64,000 nucleotides of DNA, from contig OZ237762.1 in the NCBI GenBank assembly GCA_965178125.1, positions 682,001 through 746,000 on the forward strand. The letters run 5' to 3'. The notes beneath the pieces are model-generated. The model ran no database searches, was not told where the DNA came from, and was given only the letters and a program-made list of their open reading frames with translations. The stretch's first letter is position 1, and every line of letters starts with the position of its first letter. Below are positions 12,526 through 24,280 of the stretch, in pieces. The DNA comes from Bilabrum cf. latius. Its lineage: Eukaryota; Bigyra: Bicosoecida; Bigyra; Bicosoecida. A program made the translations under genes and the position numbers.

Positions 12526-14087
12526 TCATCTTCTTCCCGCGCGAGACTCCTCTCCAGCGTCTCTGCTCTCGCTTGGCGCAGGGGGGCCCGCAGGCGGAAC
12601 CAATGGGTCCACGACCGTGCTGGACTGGACGGACCGCGGCCTGCCGTCCACGCCGCTTGGGTGCACGTGTCGGTGGTACCCCGCCCCGCCCAACTCACCT
12701 GCCCGGTCCGCTTGCTCATAGGTGCGGTGCACCCACTACTTCTGGTACTTCGAAAACCACTCGCGGAATTGCTCGAACAGGGCGAACTGGAGGGCAGTCA
12801 CAGGCATCACGTGCAGGGCTCGGGAGCCCATGCCCCTCCACAGGGCCACGGGCCCTTCCGCGAGCGCCGCTTTGACCACCCCTCCGAAGGAAGATCCGAA
12901 CCCCTTGTGGTTGTCCTGCACCATGAGGCGGCACGTGATGGTGTCGAAGGGGTTGGTCAGCGCACCGGCCACGCCCCCTGCCGCTGCACCCGCCAGCATG
13001 CTCTCCCACCAGGTGGGTTCCCGCTTGTTCTTCCGCCGAAGGTACCGCCGTATATTTTCATACGTGAGGAACTGCAGGCCCCCGTGGACACAATCGGTCA
13101 GGAGGGAGGCGTGCCACCCGGAGAACAGCCCCCTGATTCCCTCGGTTCGCGTCACGTGCCTCACCGCCTCCACGGCGCTCCGATAGTTAGTGGTGGCCTG
13201 CACCATGCCCCCAGTGGCGCGGTAGGGGTTGACACCCAGTTGCAGTTTCGATTTCACGACCTCGGTGGGAACGAAGATGACGCTGGACATGAGCTCAGCT
13301 GCGACACCGGCGCCGGCGTACACCAGCTGCCTTTGGTGCTCTGTCGTTGCATGTGGCAGTACCTGCAGTGATAAGCATGGGCAATAATCCATAGATACTA
13401 TCTTCGTCTGTCATATGTTCGTGGTCATTGCGCGAACCAAGCTCGGGTTGCCGCCGAATGCCGCCCACAGAAGACTTCCTACCGGCTAGCGATGCATGGC
13501 ATGCATGGCTACCGTTGGGGTTCCAGCCTGTCAAAGCTCGCCCAAATGTAAATGAAATGATACCCTCACCAAGTCGCGTACGTAAAAGTAGCAGCCGAAG
13601 TATATTGCAGTGACGGGCGCAGAGGCTGCAGCTGTCACAGATACTCCGGACCACAAGCCTCTGTGCCCCTCCTCCTTGATGATGGTCCCTGCAGCACCCA
13701 ATAATGATCCATATCTTGAATCTGGGTGCACCTTCGCTCTATGGGACACTGTTTCGATCGGGTGCGACAACGTTTCTGAGATGAACCCAGCAAGTGCTCC
13801 GGCGGCTAAGACGGCTGCTGCGATGCCATCGGGAGAAAAATCCGTTCATAGCGATGCGAGAAACTAGATCAAGAACAATTATTAACATATTCAGGTAACT
13901 TACTTGGATCAGCATCCTCATCGGCCTCCTCAGCCCATCTGGCGAGAAGTGACGATTCCGCTGCAGAATTTATCGCTGTTTCCCGTTGCGGCAACGATGG
14001 AGGCACTACTTCAGTCAGCGCACGGGGCTCTTGATGCGCAATAACACTATCCTGAGTGATGGAATCATGCGATGTAGTCTGTCCCAT
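12526..14087 (-). CDS. Mitochondrial carrier family protein (spliced, three exons)
   Basis: Model: complement of 12526-13362, 13570-13817 and 13904-14087, 423 codons ending in TGA. Exon 1 (ATG 14087) is an acidic leader. The three carrier repeats carry the diagnostic signatures PIETVSHRAKV, PTEVVKSKLQL and PFDTITCRLMVQ, each followed by a typical second helix (GLWSGVSVTAAASAPVTAIY; GLFSGWHASLLTDCVHGGLQ; ALWRGMGSRALHVMPVTALQ). This makes it a six-helix transporter of the mitochondrial inner membrane. The PTEVVK signature resembles S-adenosylmethionine carriers, but I cannot assign a substrate. One UAG (12736) lies after the last helix; reading through adds about 70 residues of hydrophilic tail. 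Splice sites were chosen by GT..AG borders and frame. An additional upstream exon near 14180-14280 is possible. Confidence 0.8.
13363..13569 (-). other. Intron 2 of the carrier gene
   Basis: On the minus strand it begins GTGAGG directly after the codons for RDL and ends CACTGCAG before the codons for VLPHA. It is 207 bases, phase 0. Both flanking exons continue the carrier fold, so the boundary is well supported. Confidence 0.75.
13818..13903 (-). other. Intron 1 of the carrier gene
   Basis: The donor is a consensus GTAAGT after ...GATCCAA. The acceptor GCAG follows a pyrimidine-rich TTTTTCTCCC stretch. It is 86 bases, phase 1. A nearer acceptor (TAG at 13864-13866) would give a 40-base intron but leads out of the carrier frame. 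Confidence 0.6.
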
Positions 14088-14713
14088 ATCCTGGGAGACC
14101 TGATGTGTTCTGCTGCAACTTCTGCATCTCTTTTTACTGGCTCCGAATCAATTCAAATGTATCGCAACTTACTTAAATCGGATTTGCAGAAGGGCTCACT
14201 TGACTCATCCTCAACTAACAGCAGAGAATTTGTGAGGGTCTTAGGCTTGCCAATTGATTTTCTGGTTGACATTGTGTGGTGAGGTCTAGCAAGTTTGGTG
14301 AATCGCGATGAATAGAGTGTGTTTGTGGAGTTGCAGATATTCCTATGTAGCTGGCCGCTAGAAACCCAGGCGGCACAGTTTGATTTCTTCTGCTATATCA
14401 ACGTGGGGTTATATGGTTAGATGCCTGCGCGTTTCATCCGCGCGACGTGTCTTGGACAACTTCCATACATTGCGATGGCTGCTGAGTATTTATGGTTGCA
14501 ATTCATCGCTTAGCACCACGCCTCCATCACGCGAGCTTAGATCGACTCGCATATTTTGTATTGGTCGGCGCCATGCTTGAAATGCTGCCTTAGTCCATCT
14601 TGCAAAGTCAACCTCGAGCGGTGGATGGGCGGCGCCGCTGCATGTGGTTCCGTCGAACAATCCACTGCAACCGCTCATGTTCACTCCAGGCGCTCTATGT
14701 GTCCACAACGAGT
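14088..14713. other. Region without a firm gene
   Basis: The minus strand has a short open stretch starting ATG near 14274 and followed by a consensus donor (TTTAA then GTAAGTTG). This may be an upstream exon of the carrier gene, but I found no acceptor that joins it in phase. Nothing else is supported here. Confidence 0.35.
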
Positions 14714-15118
14714 TCATGGACCGCATGCATATTTTTTGCATGATGGCCTCATATTACGTTCTCTCGTAGGTGTCACGAAGGTAACGGAGGTTTGTGATAC
14801 GGGAGCCGGGGCACAGGATTTGAGCCAGACCGCACAGCAGTCTATTTCGGTAAGTTCCGTGTCTTCTATGCTTGAAATCGCGCTGAAACGTTCGCTATCG
14901 AGAACGTGCGACTTCCGTGTGGTCAAGAAGTCTTTGCGTGCGATAGTTACGGCTGGGTATGTACTACGAGGCACCACCATTTCAAGAGGTGTCCCGAATT
15001 TCGCCTGCATGCCAAGATCAACCGGTCCCTTGTGATTGGGGCCCTGTTTTAGCGCTACGTGGCGCATGTACTGAAGATTAAATACCCAGCGCCGCGTGGC
15101 CGTCGCTTTGGTCCGCAT
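14714..15118 (-). CDS. Possible small protein of unknown function
   Basis: A 134-residue frame runs from ATG 15118 to TGA 14714-14716 with no UAG. The translation (start MRTKATATRRWVFNLQYMRH) is basic at the N-terminus and of mixed composition, unlike the low-complexity shadows nearby. An in-frame TAA lies upstream of the ATG. I recognise no family. It could be a real small gene, an exon, or chance; the opposite strand is also open over part of this stretch. Confidence 0.3.
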   Translation of the reverse strand: MRTKATATRRWVFNLQYMRHVALKQGPNHKGPVDLGMQAKFGTPLEMVVPRSTYPAVTIARKDFLTTRKSHVLDSERFSAISSIEDTELTEIDCCAVWLKSCAPAPVSQTSVTFVTPTRERNMRPSCKKYACGP

Positions 15119-15263
15119 GAAGTGACTGCTAGTCCTTTTGCTGGCCGGTATTTACTGCTCAGAATCACATTAGGTTTTAGCTTAAGTCTCGCAGATCCAC
15201 CAAATGAACATAAAGAATAAATTGATCTAAGTTGAACGGGCTGATTATCCTCGTGCTGTAAGG

Positions 15264-17558
15264 ATGGAGGCGAACAGGGCTCCGGAGGGCCCCGCCGCTG
15301 GTTCCCTGCGCTCGGTACAACGAGGCTCCCCAGGAGCTTAGCAGCCAGACAACACGAAGCATCCAGCCAAAAAGGTAACAAGAGCATCCCTTATGGATGA
15401 CATTACCACGGCTGGCTTGCCTGCCACATCCATACTGGCACACCAAGCGGGAGCCGAGCAACCGGACCAACTAGCAGCAGGCGCCACAAGGCCAAGGCGT
15501 ACCAAGCCGATGGCATCTCCGTCTTCACCGCTTTCTAGCAGACAGAGACTCGCTCAGTTCCAGAAAGTGGCCGAGAAATCTACAGGATCTCCGGTAGCTG
15601 GTAAAGAGCAGTCTGCACGTGGCACGAGCTCGTCATCGAGCGCGAGCTCCAGGCTCGGCCTCTATTAGCCCCGGCCAGATCTATCCAGCGACAGATTAGT
15701 TGCGATGTAGAGAAAGCACCTCATGAGCAAGGACAGCGGCAGCGGCACGGCTGCAGGAGGACGAGAAGAAGGAGAGAGTGGTACCCCCCCCGCCGGCTTC
15801 TTCGATACCTCGGCCGCTGACCGGCTCGACGCAGCCAGGGAAGCGGCCCTGTTCCAGACAGGGCCGTAGCTAATGGTTCCTGACGGGGGAGCGTACCTCC
15901 CAGTGGACATGCAGTCCGTGGCGGGCACCTCTGTCGCGTCGTTCGATACCCCCCAGGCGCGTCAGGCGATGGTCGGCATGTCGGCATCATCGACGCAGGC
16001 GGCCGCACGCGATGTCCACCTGCCAACAAGAGAGGGGCCCAAGCCATCCGACGTGCCCCTGCGCCCGAGTCAGAAGGACATCGCGGAGATGAGGGCCAGG
16101 GAACAAGCAGACAGGGCGGCCAGGCCTCTGAGTCGGCACGACGTGCACCATCACCGACAGGATGGCGAAGGTTCGCATGAGGGACTCCAGGGAACAGCGA
16201 CAGGGGAGCAGGAGGTGCACAGCAAGGATAGCAGCAGGACAGCGGCCCCAGCAAAGCTCGCGTCCTCCCGCACAGACGGTGCAACTGGGCGCGCTCGACC
16301 ACCAGAGGCATGGCGCCGGTTGGCACCTCGGTAGCAGCAACCGCGCCCGCGAGGAGCTCGAGAGACCGCACCGATTACGCAGCATGAAAGCAGCGAGGCG
16401 TCCAGCCCTGTCCAGCGTAACCCAGGCACAGACGTCGACGAGCGAGACGAATCAGAGAGAGCCGCAGCCAGCGAGGAGGGCCCGGTGACGAGCCCTGCCA
16501 TGCGCAAGGTGCTGGCGGAGGCTGGGGCCGAGCAGCCGATCCCTCGCTTCAAGCGGAGGGAGGCGGAGCTACTCGACGCCGTGCTGCACGAAGCCATGGA
16601 GCTGTACGGAGCTGATGCCTTGAGAAGCAGTCTGCGAAGAAGCAGCAGCAGCGGCTACGGTGCTAGTCCTGCAGCACTGTAGGACGGCGCCGTCGATCAC
16701 GATGATGCGCCTGCCCTGGATCTGGATGCCCTCGCTGCATCGACCGGCGTGTCTGCGCATCGCTTGAGGCTCCGCGCACTGACTCGGGAGCTGGCGGACA
16801 TTGAGGGGCAGCTCGACGAGGAGAGGGACCGGCTGGAGACAGACTCTGGGGACTTTGACGGCCTGGCAGCGGCGCTACGCGACCAGCTGCAGCTGCTCGA
16901 CTCGCTGCGGAAAGACAGCAGCATACTAGAGAAGATCCCGCCTGAGGCCATGGTTACGGTGGCCAAGGCGGCGGAAGAGGCCGTAGTTGCTGTCGCGAGC
17001 GCCGCCGAGTCCATGGGCTTCACCACCGCGGACATTCGGGCCTCGGTGCGCTCTGCGGAGGGAGCCATCGAGGCGGCTCGGGTCAGGAAGGACGTGCTGC
17101 TGCAAGTCACGCTGGGCGCATCCCGTGGCATTGCTGCAGGCCAGCAGCCGCAAGGTGGATTCGCTGGGGCCTCACTGCCCGAGCGCAGCGCAGCTGCCAC
17201 TAGTGGTAGTGCTCTCGTGTCGTCTCCGTCCCCCGAGATTCGACCAGCCATGACGTCGGACTGCGTCACCGAGCATGCAGGGGATGGCGCTTGGCGAGTC
17301 ACGACCAAGGTGACGAGGAGGCTGCAGCGGGTGCGGGTCGGTGGTGCACCTGCCGAGCACGGCTCGCGATCGTCTAGTGGTGCACCGGCTGGCCGGCTTC
17401 GTCCTTCCCCCCAGCACCAGCCCTCTGCCGTAAGTGGTCAGAGCAAGTCTACAAGGCACGGAACTGCCACGAGAAGCGACAACGAAGCAAGGCACAAGGA
17501 AGAGACGGCTGCTGCTGGCCGAGCGCTCGACTCGGAGCTGTGGGTCCTGCGCGCGTGA
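15264..17558 (+). CDS. Coiled-coil, low-complexity hypothetical protein
   Basis: The frame is open from ATG 15264 to TGA 17556-17558, 764 residues, with five UAGs (15666, 15708, 15867, 16332, 16680). An in-frame TAA at 15228-15230 makes 15264 the first possible start. The N-terminal 380 residues are disordered, rich in Ser, Ala, Arg and Gln. From about residue 405 (FKRREAELLDAVLHEAMELY) and especially 495-610 the sequence is a heptad-rich helix (ELADIEGQLDEERDRLE, then LRDQLQLLDSLRKD) followed by an Ala-rich helix. The C-terminus returns to low complexity. This suggests a structural or scaffold protein; no catalytic motif is visible and I do not recognise a family. Confidence 0.65.
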
Positions 17559-19927
17559 AGCAACCAGACCCAGGCCATAGTGTCCCACGAGGCAATGCTC
17601 TGGCAACCTACGCGCGCACAAGGAAATGGTGAGAGGCAATACCATAAGGTACGTTTGTTGCTTGTATTCCGCTTTGTTCCCGGTGACGAGATGAAGCGAT
17701 TTTCCATGCTAAGCCTGAGCGTAGGAGCCTCGCCTGCTCTCGCGGGCCCGGCTCTGTTTCGCAGTGCTGCGAACTCGCTTGTTGGCTGAGGGATTGAAAC
17801 GTGCTTAGGCCTTTTTATGTTGCATGTGTGCCTGCCTGGCTTGCGGTTCGATTGATTGCGTGCGTGCTGTGCCGCGCGTGCTAACTACCGGTGCTCCTGA
17901 CAGGCTCCGTCGAGCATCCCGAGGGGCATGCCGGACTGATGCCGCGCCAGAGAGATCTCTTCCCGGGGGTTTTGTATGTGCAGGTGGACGCGGAGATCTT
18001 CGATCCCCAGTATCCATCCCCTGCATGCAGTTCTAGGCCTTGGACATTCATCACGTGCGCAAGACACCGTCTGCCCTGTCGCTTCACCAGTGTTGTGCTT
18101 TGCCTCGCAGGTGCTCGCTAGCAGTGTTTCCAGACAAGTCTTCAAGTGAGCCGCTCGGCCACATTTCCAGAGGTTCGAAGTGAGTGATAGTCAGCTATGC
18201 TGCTCGCAGCAAAAGCGTGAGCGTCACCTTATGCGTGCGTGTGTGTGCTTGTGCCCAACTGCCAGTGACGACATCGCCATAATAACATATGCCGTTTACC
18301 CGTCAGACGGGTGGTATCAAACCATTCAATGGTGATCATAAGGCGCTCTGAGGCTTGCTTGTTTGTTTTGTTGCGTTGTTGCTGCGTCGCTACCCCTCGC
18401 CCCTCTGTTCTGTGCTCCGATATGATGAATAACTCGTATTCCCCATCCGAGCTGGCTGGCTTTCGGGCCGGTCAGCAGTGTGGATGAAAGCGATGTCCGT
18501 ACCAGTCTGATCGGATCACATCCTCTTGTTACTTGTCTTGGGTTGTGTTTACAAGTTTCCTTGCGCGTGAAGCGCCTGCTCATGTGCAGTTGCTGTCCTC
18601 AGTGATTAAAACTTATCACACGTCGTATGGCTCGTGCCAATGCCATGTCACAGCCGTTTATACATGACGATATCCTGTGGTACTGAGAGGGCTCTTGTAT
18701 TGTTCATGTCCTTGTGATTGGTGCTTGTATTAGTCAAGGGAGATTGCGTCGTGTGCGCGCCCACACCACGTCTTGTGTTTACAGTTGCCCATCCTCTTTT
18801 CTTTGCAGACCCCCAGGCAGCCACATGCGTGCTTGCACGTCTTGTGACTTGAAGTCGGGTTGAAGCGGCAGCTTTTTCAAGCGTAAGTCTACGTTTTCGT
18901 TGCAGCTGCACACTCGCGTGCACACTGTTGTGGTGCGCGGCTGGCGCGCAGCTGCCCGATGAATGCACCTTATTGTATCAGTATTTCAGCGAAGCCTAGC
19001 CGATGCTGACAGTCTCGAAGGACGGCAGTTCCTTGTCAGAGTGTGCGTGTTGCTTGCTGCTGCCGCTACTGCTGGGCTTGGTAGGCGACTGGTTTCTGTC
19101 CTGACCTGGTCCTCCCAACGCTTCTTTGCATTGATTTGCCGCGTGGGCCTACTGCCGCGGTGACGAGCTCTACCCTACTATTATTCATGCGTGTCATCTG
19201 ACGCGCGTGCGTGCGTTTCGTGCGCTCGTGCGGTGATCGACTAGGGAACTGGCTGAGCGGTTGTTTGTCGCATGATGATAATGTTTGTGAGCTGATGTAG
19301 CATGATGTGGGTGTCTCTCTGTGCAGCAGCGTTTATTTTGTGCCATTTGCTGAACTGTGAGCCTGCGAAAGTTGCGCATTGGCCATCTTATTGCAGTCTC
19401 CATGCGGTGTGTGTGTAGCCTTGCGCGGGAATATCACTCGGCTTGATACCCGAGTCGACCTGCTCCGGGCAAGATATCTCCGCTAGATCAACCCATGCTT
19501 TTTGCCGTGTGCTTACGCGATGTTGCTGCGGAATATACACACCGCTTCGGCTCATGATGGCGCACCCACACTCATCATTTTTTCTCGGTCGCTTGTTCTT
19601 GGTTGCCGCAGTGTATAGCATCCTCTTATAATAACTTGTTGGCGTCCGACTAATTGGACAGTAGTTGGCAAGCAGTGGGCAGCAAGAAGCCGATTTAAAC
19701 TACAGCGAGATATACTACGAGTTGCAGCGTTGGGGACATGAAATGGTCCAGATGGGCCCTGTGATTCGAAAGCAAATGTTGTATTGACTGTTGACAGATA
19801 ATATTTTTGTATGTTATGCTGCCATGGCCTGCATACCATACTTTTTCGAAAGCTTCTGCACCTGCCGCTGGCAGGTGCAGCGCCTGCACGTGCACAGAAG
19901 ATCCCCTTCTTTCAAACTCGAAGAGCT
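17559..19927. other. Long 2.4-kb stretch with no supported gene
   Basis: The + strand is T- and TG-rich with many short GTGTGTG runs, and is clearly lower in GC than the flanking genes. Frames on both strands remain under 110 codons even with UAG as sense. The longest give no family resemblance. I found no tRNA T-loop signature with a matching fold. It may hold untranslated regions, regulatory DNA or a noncoding RNA. Confidence 0.5.
19856..19880 (+). promoter_or_regulatory. Perfect 11-bp inverted repeat (hairpin) upstream of the LRR gene
   Basis: CTGCACCTGCC, a 3-base loop GCT, and the exact complement GGCAGGTGCAG. It ends 47 bases before ATG 19928, so in the mRNA it would be a stable leader hairpin if transcription starts upstream of it. 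Confidence 0.5.
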
Positions 19928-22297
19928 ATGGAACCTCAAGATCAAGAAAGAGTCGAAAACAGTGCCACGGTACGCTCAATGCTGGCTAGCCCTGAGTACC
20001 AGCCCGGCATCCCGGCGAGCCTCGCACGGCTTTAGCGCCGTCCGGCCAGCCGAATAGCACTACACGTATCGGTCTCGGACGAATCATAGGTGCATGGCTT
20101 GTCAAAGTTATTGAAAGCGACGCCTATGATCAAAGATTTGCGGATAAATTTTGGACACTTTTACGAGGAAACGGACACTGCACCCCTCCTCTAGTCAGCC
20201 GAGGCTGTTCGGCAGGTTCGCACACTCCGTCTCGAAGATTTCACCACGTTCGGTGTACGCGGTTTGTGCGATCTATTAGCTGTTGCATTGCGGAATAACA
20301 AGGATTGCGTCAGATACATACAAGTGTCGTGGCACTCGTCCAGCCAGCCTCCAACTTCTCCGCAAATCACGATTCTGCGTGACGCTCTCCAGGGTTGTAT
20401 CAGGTTGGATAGAATTCGTCTAAGAGGCTCTTGCGGCACATGTTGCATGCTAGGCGCCCTATAGTATTGCCCTAAGGCTTTGGCCGGTTTAAGAGAAATC
20501 TGTCTAGGCCAGATATGCAACAAGGAGGACTGGCTCAAGGCGGGCAGAATAATCGCTCTGTCGAAGTCCTTACAAAGGTTAGGCGTAGGAGCAGCCGATA
20601 CAAGCAGCCATGCTCATACTATAGGATCGAGCGTACCGTTTTGGGATGCTGTGAGGCAGCATCGCTCGTTGCAGACACTGTCGTGCTCCCTGCCTTTATC
20701 GGATGATGCGCAGGCCTGCACTGCATTGGAACGAGCACTTGCGGAGCAAAGGAGCATTACAGAAGTATACCTGCTAATAATTGACAATGTTAAGGCGAAC
20801 CAGGCGTTGAAATCGCTTGCTGAGGGAATCCTGCGCAACCCACGATGCCCTGTTCAGGACATTCGGATCGAAGGGCTGCGAGCTGAACCTGAGGTATCGA
20901 CCCATGTGGGACGGCTTGCAGTCGCCAGTAGCCTCCGTACACTAAACATAAGCATGCAAAGTGATTATGAATTAGACAAAGCAGGGTAGCGCTCGTTGGG
21001 GGATGCCTTGGCAAGGACGACTTCGCTCAAGGAGCTCCAACTGCGTGTGTCAGTACCTTCGGGCGAGACTCTGGATGACTTCTCGCGGGGCCTGCGGGCC
21101 AACCCTTCACTAGACAAGCTGTACATTCGATCCAGTAGTATGGGCAAGGTGTCTATACATGACCCATCGTGCGTGTTGCAGGCCCTAGAGGTAAACGATA
21201 CTGTGAGGGAGCTCGAGCTGTACTTGCCACGTTAGGAAGATTGCGAGCACCGCGCTCGAGCGACAGCAAATATGCTACGAAAAAACAAGTCAATCGAGGA
21301 CTTCCGAACGCCGCTCGTGCTCAGTGGCTATACTCAGCAACAGCGCCGAATGGCCGAAGCCCTCCAATCCGGATCGCGACAGGGACTCCGGTGTCTGGAG
21401 CTAAAAATGCCGAGACCCCAGACCGACTGGGTCATGCTCCTGGACGTAATCAAAAGGTGCCCGTGCCTCGAGACGCTCAAATTAAATATAACAGAAAATG
21501 TCACTGCTTCGCACGTTGCGATGCTACGGGAGACCATCCGAAACCACACGCCAGCGCTGGCACGAGTACTTGGGCTCGATGAGGATGGCAACAAACTAAA
21601 ATTTGGAGGAATTGAGATTTCTAGGACTAGTGAGAGGAATGAAGTCCCTCATCGATGGCTCGATCTGCCGCACACAGCAGGGCGGGCTTGCTGCATGCTG
21701 CGACTGCTACGATCCGGATCTTCCTATTTTGGATCCGTCAAGAGCCTTGATACCACCCAGGTGTGCCGGTACGCTGCATGCGCGCTGCGACAAGCGCTCG
21801 AGGTGTCTCGACCAGGGGACTGCATCACAATTGCACACGGAGTGCTTGATTGCTTGCAGCAGAGATCTGAATGGTCATTTCTGCCACCGCTCCCTCTCGG
21901 AGCCACGGCTGCTTCGGGGCTGTTCCAGGCGGTCGAAGACGTGGCTCGCGGCAGGACTGAGCTCAAGCGAGACATGCCTGGGGGAGAGTGGTTTGGTGCT
22001 GCCGTACGATGCACCCAGGTGCTGCAGCTCGAGGGCAGCAGGAGGAGGGGCAGACTGGCCCTGTGGAGGCGTGGGATGGAGGCCAATAGGGACGCGGGGA
22101 TGGTGTTCCAGGCGGCGAGCGAGGGGAGGCCGCTGGAGCTTGGGAAGCGGCTGAGGCTGGGAAAGCTGGCTGGTGGCCTGGATAGCAAGGGAGTGGTGAC
22201 GGTGGATGGACACGAGAGGGAGGTGAGCGCTTTGGAGTCGGCTCGGCTGGGCGGTCACGGCCAGTGCGTGATTGCGCTGGAAGAGGCGATGGGGTGA
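19928..22297 (+). CDS. Leucine-rich-repeat protein
   Basis: The frame is open from ATG 19928 (MEPQDQERVENS) to TGA 22295-22297, 789 residues, with UAGs at 20033, 20087, 20192, 20462, 20987 and 21233. Repeats of about 28 residues of ribonuclease-inhibitor type recur, for example GLSKLLKATPMIKDLRI, DFSRGLRANPSLDKLYI, SLGDALARTTSLKELQL and LLDVIKRCPCLETLKLNI. In three repeats UAG occupies the position after the conserved Leu, normally Arg, Lys or another polar residue, which favours Gln over Leu. The last 220 residues lack repeats. Such proteins usually act as protein-binding scaffolds; the partner is unknown. A hairpin lies just upstream. Confidence 0.75.
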
Positions 22298-22722
22298 TCT
22301 GGGCATGACGGGTGCGTGAGTGTGCTGCAGGGTGTCATGTTGAAAATGCGGCGGAGGAATAGTAAAAGCAGAGTCTTTAGTCGCTATTGATAGTATGGAT
22401 ACGCTTCGCTTGGTAGATCGGTATGGTCGATGCGTGCAAGCAACCTACGGCGCCGCAGGCACAGCCTATCACTAGCTTCAAGAAATAGCCTCCACTAAGC
22501 CATGTCAAGAGAACTGTGACACCCTTCCGTACGCACGAGCCACCAATAGAGTCAAATCGCTGAAAGGGACTGCCGCACCTCTAATCGCGCTGATGACAGG
22601 GGGATCGGTGATTCAGCAGTCTCCATAGGTTCGCTGCCGCCCGCCCAAGCTATCCGATGACATGCTTGCACGCACCAGCCACATATCTATGGCATTTCAC
22701 AGGTCTACACTTCCAGCATTCC
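22298..22722. other. Intergenic between convergent genes
   Basis: The stretch holds the 3' ends of the LRR gene (+) and the serine hydrolase gene (-). No coding frame or terminator motif is recognised. Confidence 0.5.
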
Positions 22723-24030
22723 TCAATGCTGGCCACGTGCAGCCAGCACGGCTTTCAGTGCCGCGTCGTTGAAGGATCGCCTCGCCGTGCGGATGGTCTC
22801 CATCTGGCCCGTCTTGTCCGGGTAGCAGCGGTTGTCCAGGATCACCGTAAACATCTCGTTCATAGGATCGATGCAGATCTCCGTCCCCGTGTACCCCAGG
22901 TGGGTGAAGGTCTTGGACGACAGCATGTCGCAGCCCTTGTAGTCGTTCTGGGGGGCGTTCGTGTCCCAGCCCAGTGCCCTGGAGGACTGCGATGCGTTGT
23001 ACTGTGCGGTGAACAGTGCGACGGTTGTCTGGTTCAGGAACGGCCCGCCCGACGCGGGCGCATTGAGGTATGCCAGCGCCAGTTTGGCCAGGTCACCGAC
23101 GGTGGAGAACACCCCTGCATGGCCAGACACGCCGCCGAGAGCGTACGAATTCTCGTCGGAGACCACCCCTTGCGCGGTCTCGTGTCTGTAGATCGGATCC
23201 ACCCATGTAGGCGGGATAGCCGCCCTCTCCGCGTCCGTGAGAGTTCCGTTAGGGGCATATCCAGTCGACTCCATGCCCAGAGGCCCGAACACCTTGGTCC
23301 TGACGAACGCCTCAAAGTGGCAGACCAGTAGCTCCCCCTCGCCCGACTCCGCGCCGGCGCAGGATGGGAGCAGGTCGCTTGGTGTGACGAGTGCGTTGTC
23401 CACGACTACTCGGCCGGCGACGAACATGGCCGTGATCATGGACAGGTCGCTGTAGACGTACTCGGAGCCGATCGGGTACTGCAGCGTCTGGTTGCACCGG
23501 AGCTCATCCAGAATAATCGTGTCGCAGGAGAATGTCAGTGGAGGGTGTTCGTCCGAAGTGGCTGGGCAGCCAAACGTGGAGTTCCAGTAGCCTGGAACTG
23601 GGTCTGGTGGGAACCCGGCGTTGTGCAGGAGCAAGTTCAGAATGCGAATGTCTTTCTTTCCGTGGGCGTCAAAGGAAGCACCGAGGATGGTCGAAACCTT
23701 TGTATCCAAAGTAATGAAACCCTCCTGATACAATGTAGCGATAGCGGAAGTCGTCGCCGTCACCTTCGACAATGAAGCTAAGTCGTACCTCGTCGCTGTC
23801 GTGACGGCAGGGTTCTATCCAGGGGTTCTAGGAGCGTTTTGCCCTTCGTAGACGAAACTACCAAATGCTTTCGAGTACAATACCCCCCCATCCTTCGTAC
23901 CAATCGCTCCGACAAAGCTGGGCGAAATCCTGGAAGAAACAGCATTTTCCAAGACCCGGTCCACCAACTGAAAATCGTATCCGTTCGCTGCTACGCAACT
24001 AGCTGCTATGAAACCCAAAAGGCTACGCAT
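22723..24030 (-). CDS. Secreted beta-lactamase-like serine hydrolase (class C/esterase family)
   Basis: The frame is open from ATG 24028-24030 to TGA 22723-22725, 435 residues. It starts with a signal peptide (MRSLLGFIAASCVAANG). The catalytic SxxK motif is SLSK at Ser86-Lys89 in the context YDLASLSKVTATT. Further family marks are YVYSDLS (the Y-x-N/D element), FGPLGMESTGY, GGVSGHAGVFSTVGDLAKL and HLGYTGTEICIDP, equivalent to the HTG-type third motif. One UAG at 23815 encodes residue 72, just before the domain core. Without read-through the signal peptide and the catalytic Ser would be in different proteins. Bacterial relatives hydrolyse esters or peptidoglycan peptides; the substrate here is unknown. 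GTG 24039 could add three residues. Confidence 0.85.
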
Positions 24031-24280
24031 GCTTATCACCTGACGGGTATTTACCGTGAGTGAACGTGCGGTTAGCCGACGATAGGAATCCGGCTAGCAT
24101 GCAGCACCGTGCATTGCATCTAGATGCAGTGCACTGAAAGACTAATCCATGGATGGATCGACATTTGCCGAGAACACAGGAAACTTGTTTTATCCGTTAG
24201 AGAAGCACACGGTAATAGTCACCAAGTAGCTTTATTTAAAATTAACTGCTCGATCACGAGATCAAGTGAACTTGAACAAA

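Noticed and set aside
13864-13903. A 40-base first intron of the carrier gene ending at the TAG acceptor
   Set aside because: It would join exon 1 to a frame that is not the carrier; the acceptor 46 bases further restores the frame.
17841-17870. GGTTCGATT sequence resembling a tRNA T-loop
   Set aside because: The flanks do not form a T-arm, acceptor stem or anticodon arm.
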